A stretch of 64,000 nt of DNA from 62-47 sp044463945. GTDB lineage: Bacteria > Pseudomonadota > Alphaproteobacteria > Rhizobiales > Xanthobacteraceae. Location: positions 62,001 to 126,000 of the forward strand of contig JBIQLW010000006.1 in the NCBI GenBank assembly GCA_044463945.1, in the 5' to 3' direction. The position numbers and the translations under genes are program-made. The notes under the pieces were generated by a model that ran no database searches, was not told the origin of the DNA, and was given only the letters and a program-made list of their open reading frames with translations. Below, one piece after another: positions 50,018 to 58,805 of this stretch (position 1 is the stretch's first letter; each line of letters starts with the position of its first letter).

Positions 50018-51303
50018 GATCCTCCTCCCGCCAAGTCAGCGTTGTCGTCGGCTTTCGCGTCTTTTCCGCCCTTGGCTGCCACCCGCTTATACCATGAAAA
50101 GACCGCGGCGGCGGCTGACATCACCACAATTCCGACGAGGCTGATGACGAAGTGGGTCACCGCACCGCCGGACACCTCGGCCAGCACGAAATGGCCGGCG
50201 AACGCCAGGAACACGCCGAGGCAGAAGATTTCCAGCGAGTGCTGGCCGCACAGGATCGCCGGTCTGAGCCACGGCGAGCGCAGGCCCGGCCAGTCCTTCG
50301 GCAGGACATAGACCGTCACCGCCGCGACGGCGAGAAAATGCGCGAACCGCAGCACGTCGAGGTCGGTCTTGTTGATCGGGTACATCCACTGCTCGATGAC
50401 GCTCGGCACGAAATGGCCAAGCCCCGGCATGTGCCAGGTCAGCGTGACGAAGAACGCCGCCAACAGATAGGCAATGCAGAGGCCGAGCAGGATGGGCGAC
50501 GACAGAAAGGGGGCCATGCGCCGGGCGCCGCCCAGTGCGCACCACGCCCCGAACACGAACAGAAGCTGCCAGGCGAACGGGTTGAAGAACCAGACGCCGT
50601 TCGGATAGGCCGGCAGGTTCAACCCGAACTGCCAAGCGGCGGCGTAGACCGCGACCGAGAGAGCCAGCGTCAAATCCGGCTTGCGCTGCATCAGCCAGAT
50701 GATCGGCGGCAGGACCAGCATCAGCACGATGTAGAGCGGCAGCACGTCCATGTTGACGGGCCGGAACTTGAGCAGCAGCGCCTGCACGATGGTGACGTCG
50801 GGCTGCTTGAGGAAGTCGAGGATGCCCATTTCCTCGGTGTAGAGCGGGTTCTCGAACCTGGTGGCGACGTAGGAAATCTCCGCCAGGAAGATCGTGAACA
50901 GAAAGACGTGGGCGACGTAGATCTGCCAGACGCGCTTGAGGATGCGCGCGCCCGCCACCACGAAGCCGCGCTCGGTCATGGCGCGGCCGTAGACGAATGC
51001 CGCCGTATAGCCCGAGATGAAAATGAAAATCTCGGTGGCGTCGCTGAAGCCGTAGTTGCGGATCGTCAGCCAGGTGAACAGGTTGGGCGGCAAGTGATCG
51101 ATGAAGATCAGCCACAGCGCCAGCCCGCGAAACAGGTCGAGACGCAGTTCGCGCTCGCCGCCCACCGGGCCTCCCGCGGGGGCGGGAGGCTTGCGGCCCG
51201 CCAGGGGCGGCGAAGACACGGGCGCGGCGTCATCCTTCACGCTGTCGTCCTCGGCGGCGCGCGCCGCCGGCGCGCTGGGGGATGGATCGGTGACGGATGT
51301 CAT
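50014..51303 (-). CDS. opgC: OpgC family membrane acyltransferase
   Basis: A 429-residue inner-membrane protein of the OpgC family, which adds succinyl groups to osmoregulated periplasmic glucans. A Pro/Ala-rich cytoplasmic tail of about 45 residues precedes RELRLDLFRGLALWLIFIDHLPPNLFTWLT, the family hallmark with the proposed catalytic His/Asp region, then FSDATEIFIFISGYTAAFVYG and about nine more helices, including PVNMDVLPLYIVLM and LRFAHFLAVAAVTVYVLP. It heads a three-gene operon with two secreted SGNH proteins. The glucan synthesis genes are not in the window. Confidence 0.88.
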   Translation of the reverse strand: MTSVTDPSPSAPAARAAEDDSVKDDAAPVSSPPLAGRKPPAPAGGPVGGERELRLDLFRGLALWLIFIDHLPPNLFTWLTIRNYGFSDATEIFIFISGYTAAFVYGRAMTERGFVVAGARILKRVWQIYVAHVFLFTIFLAEISYVATRFENPLYTEEMGILDFLKQPDVTIVQALLLKFRPVNMDVLPLYIVLMLVLPPIIWLMQRKPDLTLALSVAVYAAAWQFGLNLPAYPNGVWFFNPFAWQLLFVFGAWCALGGARRMAPFLSSPILLGLCIAYLLAAFFVTLTWHMPGLGHFVPSVIEQWMYPINKTDLDVLRFAHFLAVAAVTVYVLPKDWPGLRSPWLRPAILCGQHSLEIFCLGVFLAFAGHFVLAEVSGGAVTHFVISLVGIVVMSAAAAVFSWYKRVAAKGGKDAKADDNADLAGGGS

Positions 51304-51533
51304 CTGTTCCGTGGGTGTGAAAGCTGGATGTGCGCGCCGAACGCTCCGGTCGCAAGCCGCCGTAACGTCGCGGCCCGGTCACGGGCTTTCCCTTGGATGA
51401 TTATACGTAACGGACCGGACGACGCTGCGCTTCTTGCCGACAACTATGTTGAAATCGCGGTCGCACCGGCCCGGTCATTTGGTTCCGTGGGTGGTTTTGG
51501 GTATGGTGGCGCGAGCTTGGAGAGACGCTTCGC

Positions 51534-51932
51534 ATGTACCGCGCCGTCACCCGCCAGATCGAGGTCACCGTCGAGCCGAACTTCATGCCGGAACGCTCGT
51601 CGGAGGCGCCGCCGGAGCCGCGCTACTTCTGGTCCTACACCATCGTCATCACCAATTCCGGGCCGGAAACGGTGCAGTTGCGCGCCCGCCACTGGATCAT
51701 CACCGACGCCACCGGCCGTATTCAGGAGGTGCGCGGCGCCGGCGTGGTCGGCGAACAGCCGATCCTCGCGCCCGGCGAGCGCTTCGAATATACCAGCGGC
51801 GTGCCGCTGCCGACTTCGTCCGGCTTCATGACCGGCCGCTACCAGATGGTGACCGACCGCGGCGAGCCTTTCGAGATCGACATCCCGACCTTCTCGCTCG
51901 ATAGCCCGCAGGCCCGGCGGACGCTGAACTGA
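51534..51932 (+). CDS. apaG: ApaG domain protein
   Basis: A 132-residue protein of the ApaG/DUF525 family, an immunoglobulin-like beta sandwich. Marks: RQIEVTVEPNFMPERSS, YFWSYTIVITNSGPETVQLRARHWIITDATG, VVGEQPILAPGERFEYTSGVPLPTSSGFMTGRYQMV. Bacterial ApaG has been tied to cobalt resistance, magnesium efflux and nucleotide polyphosphate binding; the exact role is uncertain. It is convergent with hslO. Confidence 0.93.
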   Translation: MYRAVTRQIEVTVEPNFMPERSSEAPPEPRYFWSYTIVITNSGPETVQLRARHWIITDATGRIQEVRGAGVVGEQPILAPGERFEYTSGVPLPTSSGFMTGRYQMVTDRGEPFEIDIPTFSLDSPQARRTLN

Positions 51933-51973
51933 GTCTCCTCGACCTTTTGCGGGCTGTTGAAAATTATTCCTTG

Positions 51974-52018
51974 CCCCGGACGCGGTGCAGCATGAAATGC
52001 CGCTCCGCAGAACCGGGA
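51974..52018. repeat. Palindromic intergenic repeat (REP-like), copy 2
   Basis: Outer arms CCCCGG/CCGGGA flank an imperfect inner palindrome (GCGGTGCAGCAT ... ATGCCGCTCCGC). It has the same plan as 9115-9162 and also lies between convergent gene ends (apaG and hslO). Confidence 0.55.
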
Positions 52019-52030
52019 CGCGGCTGATAA

Positions 52031-53035
52031 TTACTCCACGCCCGCTTCCTGCGGGGTGAACTCGTAAACCGAACTGCAAAACTCGCAGGTCACCATCACC
52101 TTGCCATCCTTGACCATGTCGGGGCGATCGGCGGGTGCGAAGCTCGCCAGCATTCCCGACACCGCCTCGCGCGAGCACGAGCATTTGGCGCGGACCGGCA
52201 GGGTCGGGAACACCCGCACGCCGCGCTCATGGAACAGACGGTAAAGCAGCCGCTCGCCCGACAGGTCGGGATCGATCAGTTCGATGTCCTCGACGGTGCC
52301 GATCAGCGACTGGCCCTCAACCCACGCGTCGTCCTCGGCGATCTGATGGAGCGCGCTGCCCTCCGGTGCGTCGCCGGGATGGAGATCGGCCTGCCGCGCC
52401 CGCTCCGGCGCCTTGGGCAGGAACTGCAACAACAGGCCGCCGGCGCGCCAGCGATGGCGCGGCCCGTCGTCCCCGCCGCGCCATTCCTCGCCGACCGCGA
52501 TCCGGACGCGGGTGGGAATCTGCTCCGAGCGCAGGAAATATTCGTGCGCGGCGTCTTCCAGATTGCCGCCGTCGAGCGCCACCAGCCCCTGATAGCGGCT
52601 CATGTCCGGCCCCTGATCGATGGTCATGGCGAGGTGTCCGCGCCCCAGGAGGGCGGCGGAGTCCTGCCCCTCCGCGAGCCGCGCGGCATCGAAGCGGGCA
52701 TAGGCGCGCAGCCGGTCCGGCGCCTGAAAATCGACGATCATCAGCGACACCGGGCCGTCGGTCTGGGTTTGCAGGATGAAGCGGCCGTCGAACTTCAGGG
52801 ACGAGCCGAGCAGCACCGTGAGCACGACGGCCTCGCCAAGCAGCTTGCCGACGGGGGCCGGATAGGCGTGTTTCTCCAACAGGTCGTCGAGCGCCGGGCC
52901 GAGCCTGGCGAGCCGGCCGCGCAGATCGAGTACGTCGACGTCGAACGGCAGCACCGCGTCATCGACGGGAACCGGCGACGGCGCGCGGGCCGTGGTTTCA
53001 GGCGTGATGTTCGGATCAAGGAAAGGCTGTGTCAT
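52031..53035 (-). CDS. hslO: Redox-regulated chaperone Hsp33
   Basis: A 334-residue holdase activated by oxidative unfolding. The N-terminal domain shows LLGEAVVLTVLLGSSLKFDGRFILQTQTDGPVSLMIVDF and YARFDAARL. The zinc redox switch is complete: CSCS in RAKCSCSREAVSGML and CEFC in VMVTCEFCSSVYEF. An inserted acidic segment in the middle and an N-terminal extension of about 25 residues are as in other Rhizobiales. Downstream of argF on the same strand, a gene order I associate with this family. Confidence 0.94.
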   Translation of the reverse strand: MTQPFLDPNITPETTARAPSPVPVDDAVLPFDVDVLDLRGRLARLGPALDDLLEKHAYPAPVGKLLGEAVVLTVLLGSSLKFDGRFILQTQTDGPVSLMIVDFQAPDRLRAYARFDAARLAEGQDSAALLGRGHLAMTIDQGPDMSRYQGLVALDGGNLEDAAHEYFLRSEQIPTRVRIAVGEEWRGGDDGPRHRWRAGGLLLQFLPKAPERARQADLHPGDAPEGSALHQIAEDDAWVEGQSLIGTVEDIELIDPDLSGERLLYRLFHERGVRVFPTLPVRAKCSCSREAVSGMLASFAPADRPDMVKDGKVMVTCEFCSSVYEFTPQEAGVE

Positions 53036-53138
53036 GGCGCCTTATCTGGGGTCGGGACACAGGAATCGAAAGCCCCCTGCGGGATGCCATCCGTGTCCTC
53101 ACAGGAACGGCACCTCATGATGCTGGACCGACCGGCGG

Positions 53139-54062
53139 CTATTCCACCGCGTGGAGGCACCACGCCAAGACGCCCTTCTGCGCGTGCAGGCGGTTTTCGG
53201 CCTCGTCGAACACCACCGATTGCGGGCCGTCGATCACCTCGTCGGTCACCTCATCGCCGCGATGCGCCGGCAGGCAGTGCATGAACAGCGCGTCGGGTTT
53301 GGCCAGCCGCATCAGCCGGCTGTTGACCTGATAGGGCTTCAACAGGTTGTGACGGTGCTCACCGTCCTTGTCGCCCATCGACACCCAGGTATCGGTGACC
53401 ACGCAATCGGCGTCGCGCACTGCGGCTTCCGGATCGGTGCCGATGGTGATCGGCGCATTGTTGGCCTTGATCCAGTCGCGCAGCGGCTTGTTGGGGGCGA
53501 GCTGCGGCGGCGTCGCGATGTTGAGCTTGAACTTGAAGCGTTCGGCGGCATGGACCCAGGAGGCCAGCACGTTGTTGTCATCGCCGGTCCAGGCCACGGT
53601 GCGGCCCGCGACCGGGCCGCGATGCTCCTCGAACGTCATCAGGTCCGCCATCACCTGACAGGGGTGCGAGCGCCGCGTCAGGCCGTTGACGACCGGGACC
53701 GTGGCGTGCGCCGCCAGTTCCAGCAGCGCCTCGTGATTGAGGATGCGGATCATGATGATATCGACGTAGCGCGACAGCACCCGCGCGGTGTCGGCGATGG
53801 TCTCGCCGCGCCCGAGCTGCATCTCCGCGCCGGTCAGCATGATGGTCTCGCCGCCGAGCTGGCGCATCCCGACATCGAACGAGACGCGGGTGCGGGTCGA
53901 GGGTTTGTCGAAGATCATCGCCAGCGTCTTGCCGGCGAGCGGCTTGTCGGCGCGGCCGCTCTTGAGCGCGGCCTTGATGGTCTTGCCGGCGTCGAGAATG
54001 GTCCGCAGTTCGGCGGCCGGAATCTCGGTCAGATCGAGAAAGTGGCGCAACGTCCCGCTCAT
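53139..54062 (-). CDS. argF: Ornithine carbamoyltransferase
   Basis: Forms citrulline from ornithine and carbamoyl phosphate in arginine synthesis. 307 residues. Motifs: FDKPSTRTRVSFD (carbamoyl-phosphate site STRTR), RSHPCQVMADLMT (HPCQ), WTGDDNNVLASW, DTWVSMGD and FMHCLPAHRGDEV (HCLPAHRG with the active Cys). Its start overlaps the argD stop by four bases. Confidence 0.96.
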   Translation of the reverse strand: MSGTLRHFLDLTEIPAAELRTILDAGKTIKAALKSGRADKPLAGKTLAMIFDKPSTRTRVSFDVGMRQLGGETIMLTGAEMQLGRGETIADTARVLSRYVDIIMIRILNHEALLELAAHATVPVVNGLTRRSHPCQVMADLMTFEEHRGPVAGRTVAWTGDDNNVLASWVHAAERFKFKLNIATPPQLAPNKPLRDWIKANNAPITIGTDPEAAVRDADCVVTDTWVSMGDKDGEHRHNLLKPYQVNSRLMRLAKPDALFMHCLPAHRGDEVTDEVIDGPQSVVFDEAENRLHAQKGVLAWCLHAVE

Positions 54063-55267
54063 CGCGCCGCCTCAAGTTTCGCCGCCGCCGACAGGGTCGT
54101 GCAAGCGCGCTCCAGCCGCGCCACCGCTTCATCCAGTTCGGACTCAGTCACGATCAGCGGCGGCAGGAACCGCACCACGTTGTCGCCCGCGCCGACCGTC
54201 AGGAGTTTTTCGTCGCGCAGCGCGGCGATGAGGTCGCCAGCCGGCACCACCGCCTTGATGCCAAGCAGCAGCCCTTCGCCACGCACCTCGGCCAACACAT
54301 CGCGGTGACGATCCACCACGGAGGCGAGCTTCTGTTTCAGAAGCAGCGACATCTTCTGCGCGTGCGGAAAGAAGTCCGGCTTCAGCATCACGTCGAGCAC
54401 GGCATTGGCGGCGGCGACCGCCAGCGGATTGCCGCCGAAGGTCGAGCCGTGCGAGCCCGGCGTCATGCCCGATGCCGCCTCCTCGGTGGCGAGGCACGCG
54501 CCGATCGGGAAGCCGCCGCCCAGCGCCTTGGCCAGCGACATCACGTCGGGTTCGATCCCGAGGCGCTTGTAGGCGAACAGTTCGCCGGTGCGCCCCATCC
54601 CGGTCTGCACCTCGTCGAAGATCAGCAGCAGGCCGTGCTCGTCGCACAGGCGCCGCAGTTCCTTGAAGAAGGCGTGCGAGGCGGCGCGCACCCCGCCCTC
54701 GCCCTGCACCGGCTCGATCAGGATGCCGGCGGTGTTCGGACCGAGCGCCTTCTTCACCGCGGCGATGTCACCGAGCGGTACCTGATCGAAGCCGTCCACC
54801 GGCGGGCCGAAGCCTTCGAGATATTTCGCGGCGCCGGTGGCGGCGAGCGTCGCCAGCGTGCGACCGTGGAACGCGCCCTCGAACGTGATGATGCGGTAGC
54901 GTTCGGGATGGCCCTTCATGGCGTGATAGCGCCGCGTCACCTTGATGCAGCACTCCAACGCCTCCGCGCCGGAATTGGCGAAGAACACCTTGTCGGCGAA
55001 ACTCTGCTCGCACAGCCGCGCGGCGAGGCGTTCGCCGTCGGGACTCTTGAACAGGTTCGACATGTGCCACAGTTTGGCGGCCTGCTCCTGCAATGCCGCC
55101 ACCAGATGCGGATGGGCATGGCCGAGCGCGTTGACCGCGACCCCACTGGTGAAGTCGAGATAGCGCTCGCCGTCGGTCCCGATCAGCCAGGCGCCCTCGC
55201 CGCGCGTGAAGGCGACGTCTGCACGGGCGAAGACAGGCAACAGATGAGACGGCGCGCTCTGGGTCAT
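54059..55267 (-). CDS. argD: Acetylornithine aminotransferase
   Basis: A 402-residue class III PLP aminotransferase making N-acetylornithine. Landmarks: DFTSGVAVNALGHAHPHLV, FFANSGAEALECCIKVTRRYH, TFEGAFHGRTLATLAATG, LLIFDEVQTGMGRTG (PLP Asp) and DVMSLAKALGGGFPIGACL (PLP Lys). Coupled to argF by a four-base overlap. A stable hairpin stands in its 5' leader at 55357-55383. Confidence 0.94.
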   Translation of the reverse strand: MTQSAPSHLLPVFARADVAFTRGEGAWLIGTDGERYLDFTSGVAVNALGHAHPHLVAALQEQAAKLWHMSNLFKSPDGERLAARLCEQSFADKVFFANSGAEALECCIKVTRRYHAMKGHPERYRIITFEGAFHGRTLATLAATGAAKYLEGFGPPVDGFDQVPLGDIAAVKKALGPNTAGILIEPVQGEGGVRAASHAFFKELRRLCDEHGLLLIFDEVQTGMGRTGELFAYKRLGIEPDVMSLAKALGGGFPIGACLATEEAASGMTPGSHGSTFGGNPLAVAAANAVLDVMLKPDFFPHAQKMSLLLKQKLASVVDRHRDVLAEVRGEGLLLGIKAVVPAGDLIAALRDEKLLTVGAGDNVVRFLPPLIVTESELDEAVARLERACTTLSAAAKLEAAR

Positions 55268-55783
55268 GACAGGTCCGATCGAACGAATGGGGCGGGCGGT
55301 GCTGGCGGCGCCCGGCGCATCGCCGGCCGCGTCAAAAACCCTGCCCCGGAAACGAAATGTGCCGCCTTTCCAGGCGGCACATGGCGATTATTCTAGGACG
55401 GCCATGACCGCTGTCAACCTTGCCGGCCCGCCGGCGCGGCTTTTCGCCCGCCACGCGATGGACGGCCCCGGTCTCGGCAAAACCGGCGTGCCGCAACGAG
55501 TCGCAGAAAAAACCGATTTTATCGATTGACTACGGAAGATGTGGACGCATCGGGCGCGACTCTTGCGCCTGAGTCGCCGCATATTGTAGCGTTTCCGCTA
55601 TCGAGTACGACATCTCGTGCGACAGTTCTGATTCAAGCTCAAGTCCTGGCTTCAGCGGCGACGTCCGGCACGCTTATCGCGTCCGGCGAGGGCTAAGGGA
55701 TTCGAACCGCAGGGATTTTACGCGAATTGACGTCGCCAGCGCGGCTTCCCGTGGCAGCCGCACGACACGAAGGAAACAGTGCG
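55268..55783. other. 516-base divergent gap between argD and gcrA
   Basis: Holds the argD leader hairpin at 55357-55383 and the gcrA promoter region. Two GATTC (GANTC, CcrM methylation) sites lie at 55630-55634 and 55699-55703. No coding frame here has a ribosome-binding site or family resemblance. Confidence 0.5.
55357..55383 (-). promoter_or_regulatory. Stable hairpin in the argD 5' leader
   Basis: ATGTGCCGCC and GGCGGCACAT form a ten-base perfect stem around a short loop, about 90 bases upstream of the argD ATG. On the minus strand it is followed by TTTCGTTTC, a weak T-rich run, so it could be an attenuator or a leftover terminator. No known riboswitch family recognised. Confidence 0.35.
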
Positions 55784-56290
55784 ATGACGGTATTGACCTG
55801 GTCCGACGAGCGCGTCGAGCAATTGAAGAAGCTCTGGGAAGCCGGCCTCTCCGCCAGCCAGATCGCGGCGGAACTCGGCAACGTGACGCGCAATGCGGTT
55901 ATCGGTAAAGTCCACCGGCTGGGCCTGTCGGGCCGCGCCAAGACCCCGTCGTCGGCCGCGCCCCGGCCGCGCAAGGCGCGTCCGGCACCACAGATGATGC
56001 GGGTGTCGCGCCCGGTCGCGCGTGGCAACACCGCGCTGGCGCAGGCGTTCGAGGTCGAGATGGAGCCCGATCCGATCGCCCACGACAATGTGGTGCCGAT
56101 GAGCCAGCGGCTGACGCTTCTGGAACTGAACGAGAGCACCTGCCACTGGCCGGTCGGCGATCCCAGCAATCCGGAGTTCTTCTTCTGCGGCGGCAAGTCG
56201 CTGCCCGGCCTGCCCTATTGCGCCCACCACTCGCGCATCGCCTATCAACCCGCCGCCGACCGCCGCCGCCAGCAGCCCAAGCCACGCTAG
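55784..56290 (+). CDS. gcrA: GcrA cell cycle regulator
   Basis: A 168-residue global regulator that binds sigma70-RNA polymerase and activates promoters bearing methylated GANTC. The N-terminal HTH is unmistakable: TWSDERVEQLKKLWEAGLSASQIAAELGNVTRNAVIGKVHRLGLSGR. A linker rich in Arg, Pro and Ala follows, then the sigma-interacting C-terminus LTLLELNESTCHWPVGDPSNPEFFFCGGKSLPGLPYCAHHSRIAYQP. AGGA precedes the ATG at 55784. Two GANTC sites lie 85 and 154 bases upstream. Confidence 0.96.
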   Translation: MTVLTWSDERVEQLKKLWEAGLSASQIAAELGNVTRNAVIGKVHRLGLSGRAKTPSSAAPRPRKARPAPQMMRVSRPVARGNTALAQAFEVEMEPDPIAHDNVVPMSQRLTLLELNESTCHWPVGDPSNPEFFFCGGKSLPGLPYCAHHSRIAYQPAADRRRQQPKPR

Positions 56291-56321
56291 AGGCTTCCCG
56301 CCTTTGACGGAATCAGTCGGC

Positions 56322-56488
56322 GTCATGCGCGGACTTGATCCGCGCATCCATCTTCCTCAGAAATGATGGATTGCCGGGTCAAGCCCGGCAATGACACCGT
56401 TGTAGCGTTTCCGCCAAACAAATAACCCCCGGAAAGCGGGATCTCCTATCTGAAAGATGGATGCCCGGATCAAGTCCGGGCATGACGA
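56322..56488. repeat. Cluster of REP-like palindromes
   Basis: Three short hairpins of related sequence occur in a row: GCGCGGA-CTTGA-TCCGCGC at 56327-56345, TTGCCGGG-TCAAG-CCCGGCAA (56371-56391) and GCCCGGA-TCAAG-TCCGGGC (56463-56481). Their CTTGA/TCAAG loops and flanking ATGAC ends are typical of REP elements common in Bradyrhizobium relatives. They fill most of the gap after gcrA. Confidence 0.75.
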
Positions 56489-56665
56489 CGCGGGATATGA
56501 TCCGTTCCCGATCCGCGGCCCCACCGCCAACCAATCCCGCACCCTCATCAATGGCCCGCGACAAAAGCGGAGCCCGCAGCGTCAATTCAAAATTAACCGT
56601 AGATCTTTACCTTGCGGAAGATTGCAGTTTGGGTCGCGTTGTGTCGCGCGAGTTGGGTTTTCGGT

Positions 56666-58738
56666 ATGTCGCTTGAACAAAAGGGGGACATCAGGACCGC
56701 CGACGACGGCGCGGCAGACCCTGCCCAGACTTTGAAGAGCGTCAGCCTCAGTGATCTGGCCGGCATCCTCACTCGGCACAAAGCATGGATTTTCGGAACG
56801 GCGATCACTTGTGTCGTGCTCGGAGCCGGATATCTGGCTGTCGCAAAGCCGACCTACACATCCACTGCCGAAGTCTATGTCGACCCGCGCGATCGTCCGA
56901 CCCCCAAGGAAGACCCCGGCGAGAAAAACAGCGTGCCGGGAGACGGCCTTCTCCTTGTCGAAAGCCAGTTGAAAATCATCACGTCCGGCAAGGTGCTTTC
57001 ACGGGTCGTCGATCAAATGAACCTGTCCGAGGACCCGGAGTTCAACGGACGTGGCAGCATCATCGCGAGCATCAAGGCGATGTTCGGATTCGGGGACGCC
57101 GATAACCCGCGTCTGGCCGCCTTGCGCCGTTTGCGTCTGGCAACATCAACCAGACGGAGCGAGCGCTCCTATGTGATCGATATTTCCGTCGCGGCCCATG
57201 CACCGCAACGGGCGGCAGACCTCGCGAATGCGGTTGCCAGCGCTTATCTCGAAGAACAAGCCAGCGCGAATGCCGACTTCAACCGGCGGCTTTCCGACGC
57301 GATCAAGTCGCAGTTGGAAAGAATGCGCGTTGCCGTGAGCCGCTCGGAGCAGGCCGTTACCGCCTACAAGGCGGCCAACAATCTGGTGGGCTCACGCGAC
57401 AGGCTGGTCACCGATCAGGAACTGACGGAAGCCAATACCCAGCTCAACAATGCCAAAACAAGGCTGAACGAGGCGCTGGCGCGCGTCAAACTCGTCGATT
57501 CAATTGAATCGGGCGGCACACCGCTTGAATCCCTGCCCGAGGCCATCCAATCAAACACCATCGTGCAGTTGCGGGCGCGCGCCGTCGACGCTTCGCGTGC
57601 TGAAGTTGAACTCGCGCGGGTCCTCGGCCCCAATCATCCCGCCTTGCAGCAGGCCCGGGCCCAGGTGCAGGACGTCCAATCCGCGATCAAGAGCGAGGTC
57701 AAGCGTATTGCTCAGGCCGTGCGAAACGTCGCCACCAGCGAGCGCATCAACGTCCAGAGCCTTCAGGCCCATTTCAACTCGCTGAAGGCGCTCACGCAGA
57801 CCAACGAAAAGGCGATGGTGCAACTGCGCGAGCTTGAGCTCAAGGCAAACTCCGACCGCGCGGTGTATGAAACCTACCTTGCGAAAGCGAAGGCAGCGAC
57901 TGAAGAGCAGGCCATCAACAACACGAATATCAGGCTGATTTCCCGGGCGATCCTTCCCGAACAACGGAGCTGGCCGCGGACGATCCCTTTAATGACCGGA
58001 GCGCTGTTCGGCGGCATCTTCCTCGGCATCATGCTGGCGTTCCTGCGCGGCGCTTTGGAGCAGGTTAAGGGAACACCGCCGAAGCCGAGCGCCGGGGCCG
58101 GAGAGGCGGAAGAACCACTGCCGCAAACTGCGGAGATTCATGCGGTCCGACGCCGCGAGCAGTTATCCCGCCTGACAGCGGAACTGCTGGCGGCACCGGC
58201 AGACCATTCCATTCTGCTGGTGCGGTCACGGAATCACGAAGCGTTGAATCTGGTCGCATTGGAGCTTGCGTGTGCTGTTGACGAGTGCGGCCAGAACGTC
58301 GTCGTCATCGACGCCGATCTGAAGAACAATGCCGTATCGTCGCGATTGCGGTTCAACCGGAGCCCTGGTGTTCGCGATATTCTGGCGGGCCGGGCTTCCA
58401 TTCGCGAGGCTGTTCATGCGGTCGAGCAGACGCGGATCAAGATCGTACCAGCCGGCGTAGCGGCTTTGGCACCGCTCAACCAGCAAATGCGAAGCGCCTT
58501 CCAGACGGCCCTGCGTCAGGCGCGAGGATTGGGTCGCGTTATTATCGATGGCGGCGAATTGGGTGCGATGCGATCGGAATTATGTCTCTACGCCATGGCG
58601 GATGAAGTCATCTTTCTCGAGATATCGCATGACGACCAGGCATCCGACGTCTCCCTGCTGGTCGAGTTGTTGCGCCATCGCCAGATCAAGGCCAGAGTGG
58701 TCTCGATCGATCCGCCATCGCATGCGATGGCCGCTTGA
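56666..58738 (+). CDS. Wzc-like exopolysaccharide chain-length protein with degenerate kinase domain
   Basis: A 690-residue inner-membrane protein of the polysaccharide co-polymerase class. Order: a Wzz N-terminal part with TM helix (about 46-66), long periplasmic coiled coil (QLERMRVAVSRSEQAVTAYKAANNLVG ... RARAVDASRAEVELARVLGPNHPAL), the GNVR-like LELKANSDRAVYETYLAKAK, a second TM (about 445-465), then a BY-kinase-like domain. That domain keeps the Walker A'-like NVVVIDADLKNN (about 540-551) and VRDILAG, but where GxxGxGKT is expected it reads LLVRSRNHEALNLVALELA. The C-terminus lacks a Tyr cluster. It is probably a kinase-dead regulator of chain length. Convergent with the EPS genes. Confidence 0.85.
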   Translation: MSLEQKGDIRTADDGAADPAQTLKSVSLSDLAGILTRHKAWIFGTAITCVVLGAGYLAVAKPTYTSTAEVYVDPRDRPTPKEDPGEKNSVPGDGLLLVESQLKIITSGKVLSRVVDQMNLSEDPEFNGRGSIIASIKAMFGFGDADNPRLAALRRLRLATSTRRSERSYVIDISVAAHAPQRAADLANAVASAYLEEQASANADFNRRLSDAIKSQLERMRVAVSRSEQAVTAYKAANNLVGSRDRLVTDQELTEANTQLNNAKTRLNEALARVKLVDSIESGGTPLESLPEAIQSNTIVQLRARAVDASRAEVELARVLGPNHPALQQARAQVQDVQSAIKSEVKRIAQAVRNVATSERINVQSLQAHFNSLKALTQTNEKAMVQLRELELKANSDRAVYETYLAKAKAATEEQAINNTNIRLISRAILPEQRSWPRTIPLMTGALFGGIFLGIMLAFLRGALEQVKGTPPKPSAGAGEAEEPLPQTAEIHAVRRREQLSRLTAELLAAPADHSILLVRSRNHEALNLVALELACAVDECGQNVVVIDADLKNNAVSSRLRFNRSPGVRDILAGRASIREAVHAVEQTRIKIVPAGVAALAPLNQQMRSAFQTALRQARGLGRVIIDGGELGAMRSELCLYAMADEVIFLEISHDDQASDVSLLVELLRHRQIKARVVSIDPPSHAMAA

Positions 58739-58805
58739 TCCGCGCGACATCCCGCCGACCCGGATCGACCGAAGATTCACACGAGAGATGCCGCGATACG
58801 GCCAA

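Noticed and set aside
53036..53138. Promoter or small RNA between argF and hslO
   Set aside because: No -35/-10 pair or stable hairpin was visible, and any short frames there lack ribosome-binding sites.
55690..55720. tRNA-like T-arm (GGTTCGAATCCC on the minus strand) upstream of gcrA
   Set aside because: The bases flanking the TTCGAAT loop do not pair as a five-base stem, and no acceptor, anticodon or D-arm can be found around it.
9115..56488. CRISPR array formed by repeated hairpins
   Set aside because: The copies are isolated, differ in their inner sequence and lack regular spacers; they fit dispersed REP-type elements.
56322..56488. Remnant of an insertion sequence
   Set aside because: No transposase fragment or target duplication; the hairpins share only the short TCAAG-loop palindrome plan.
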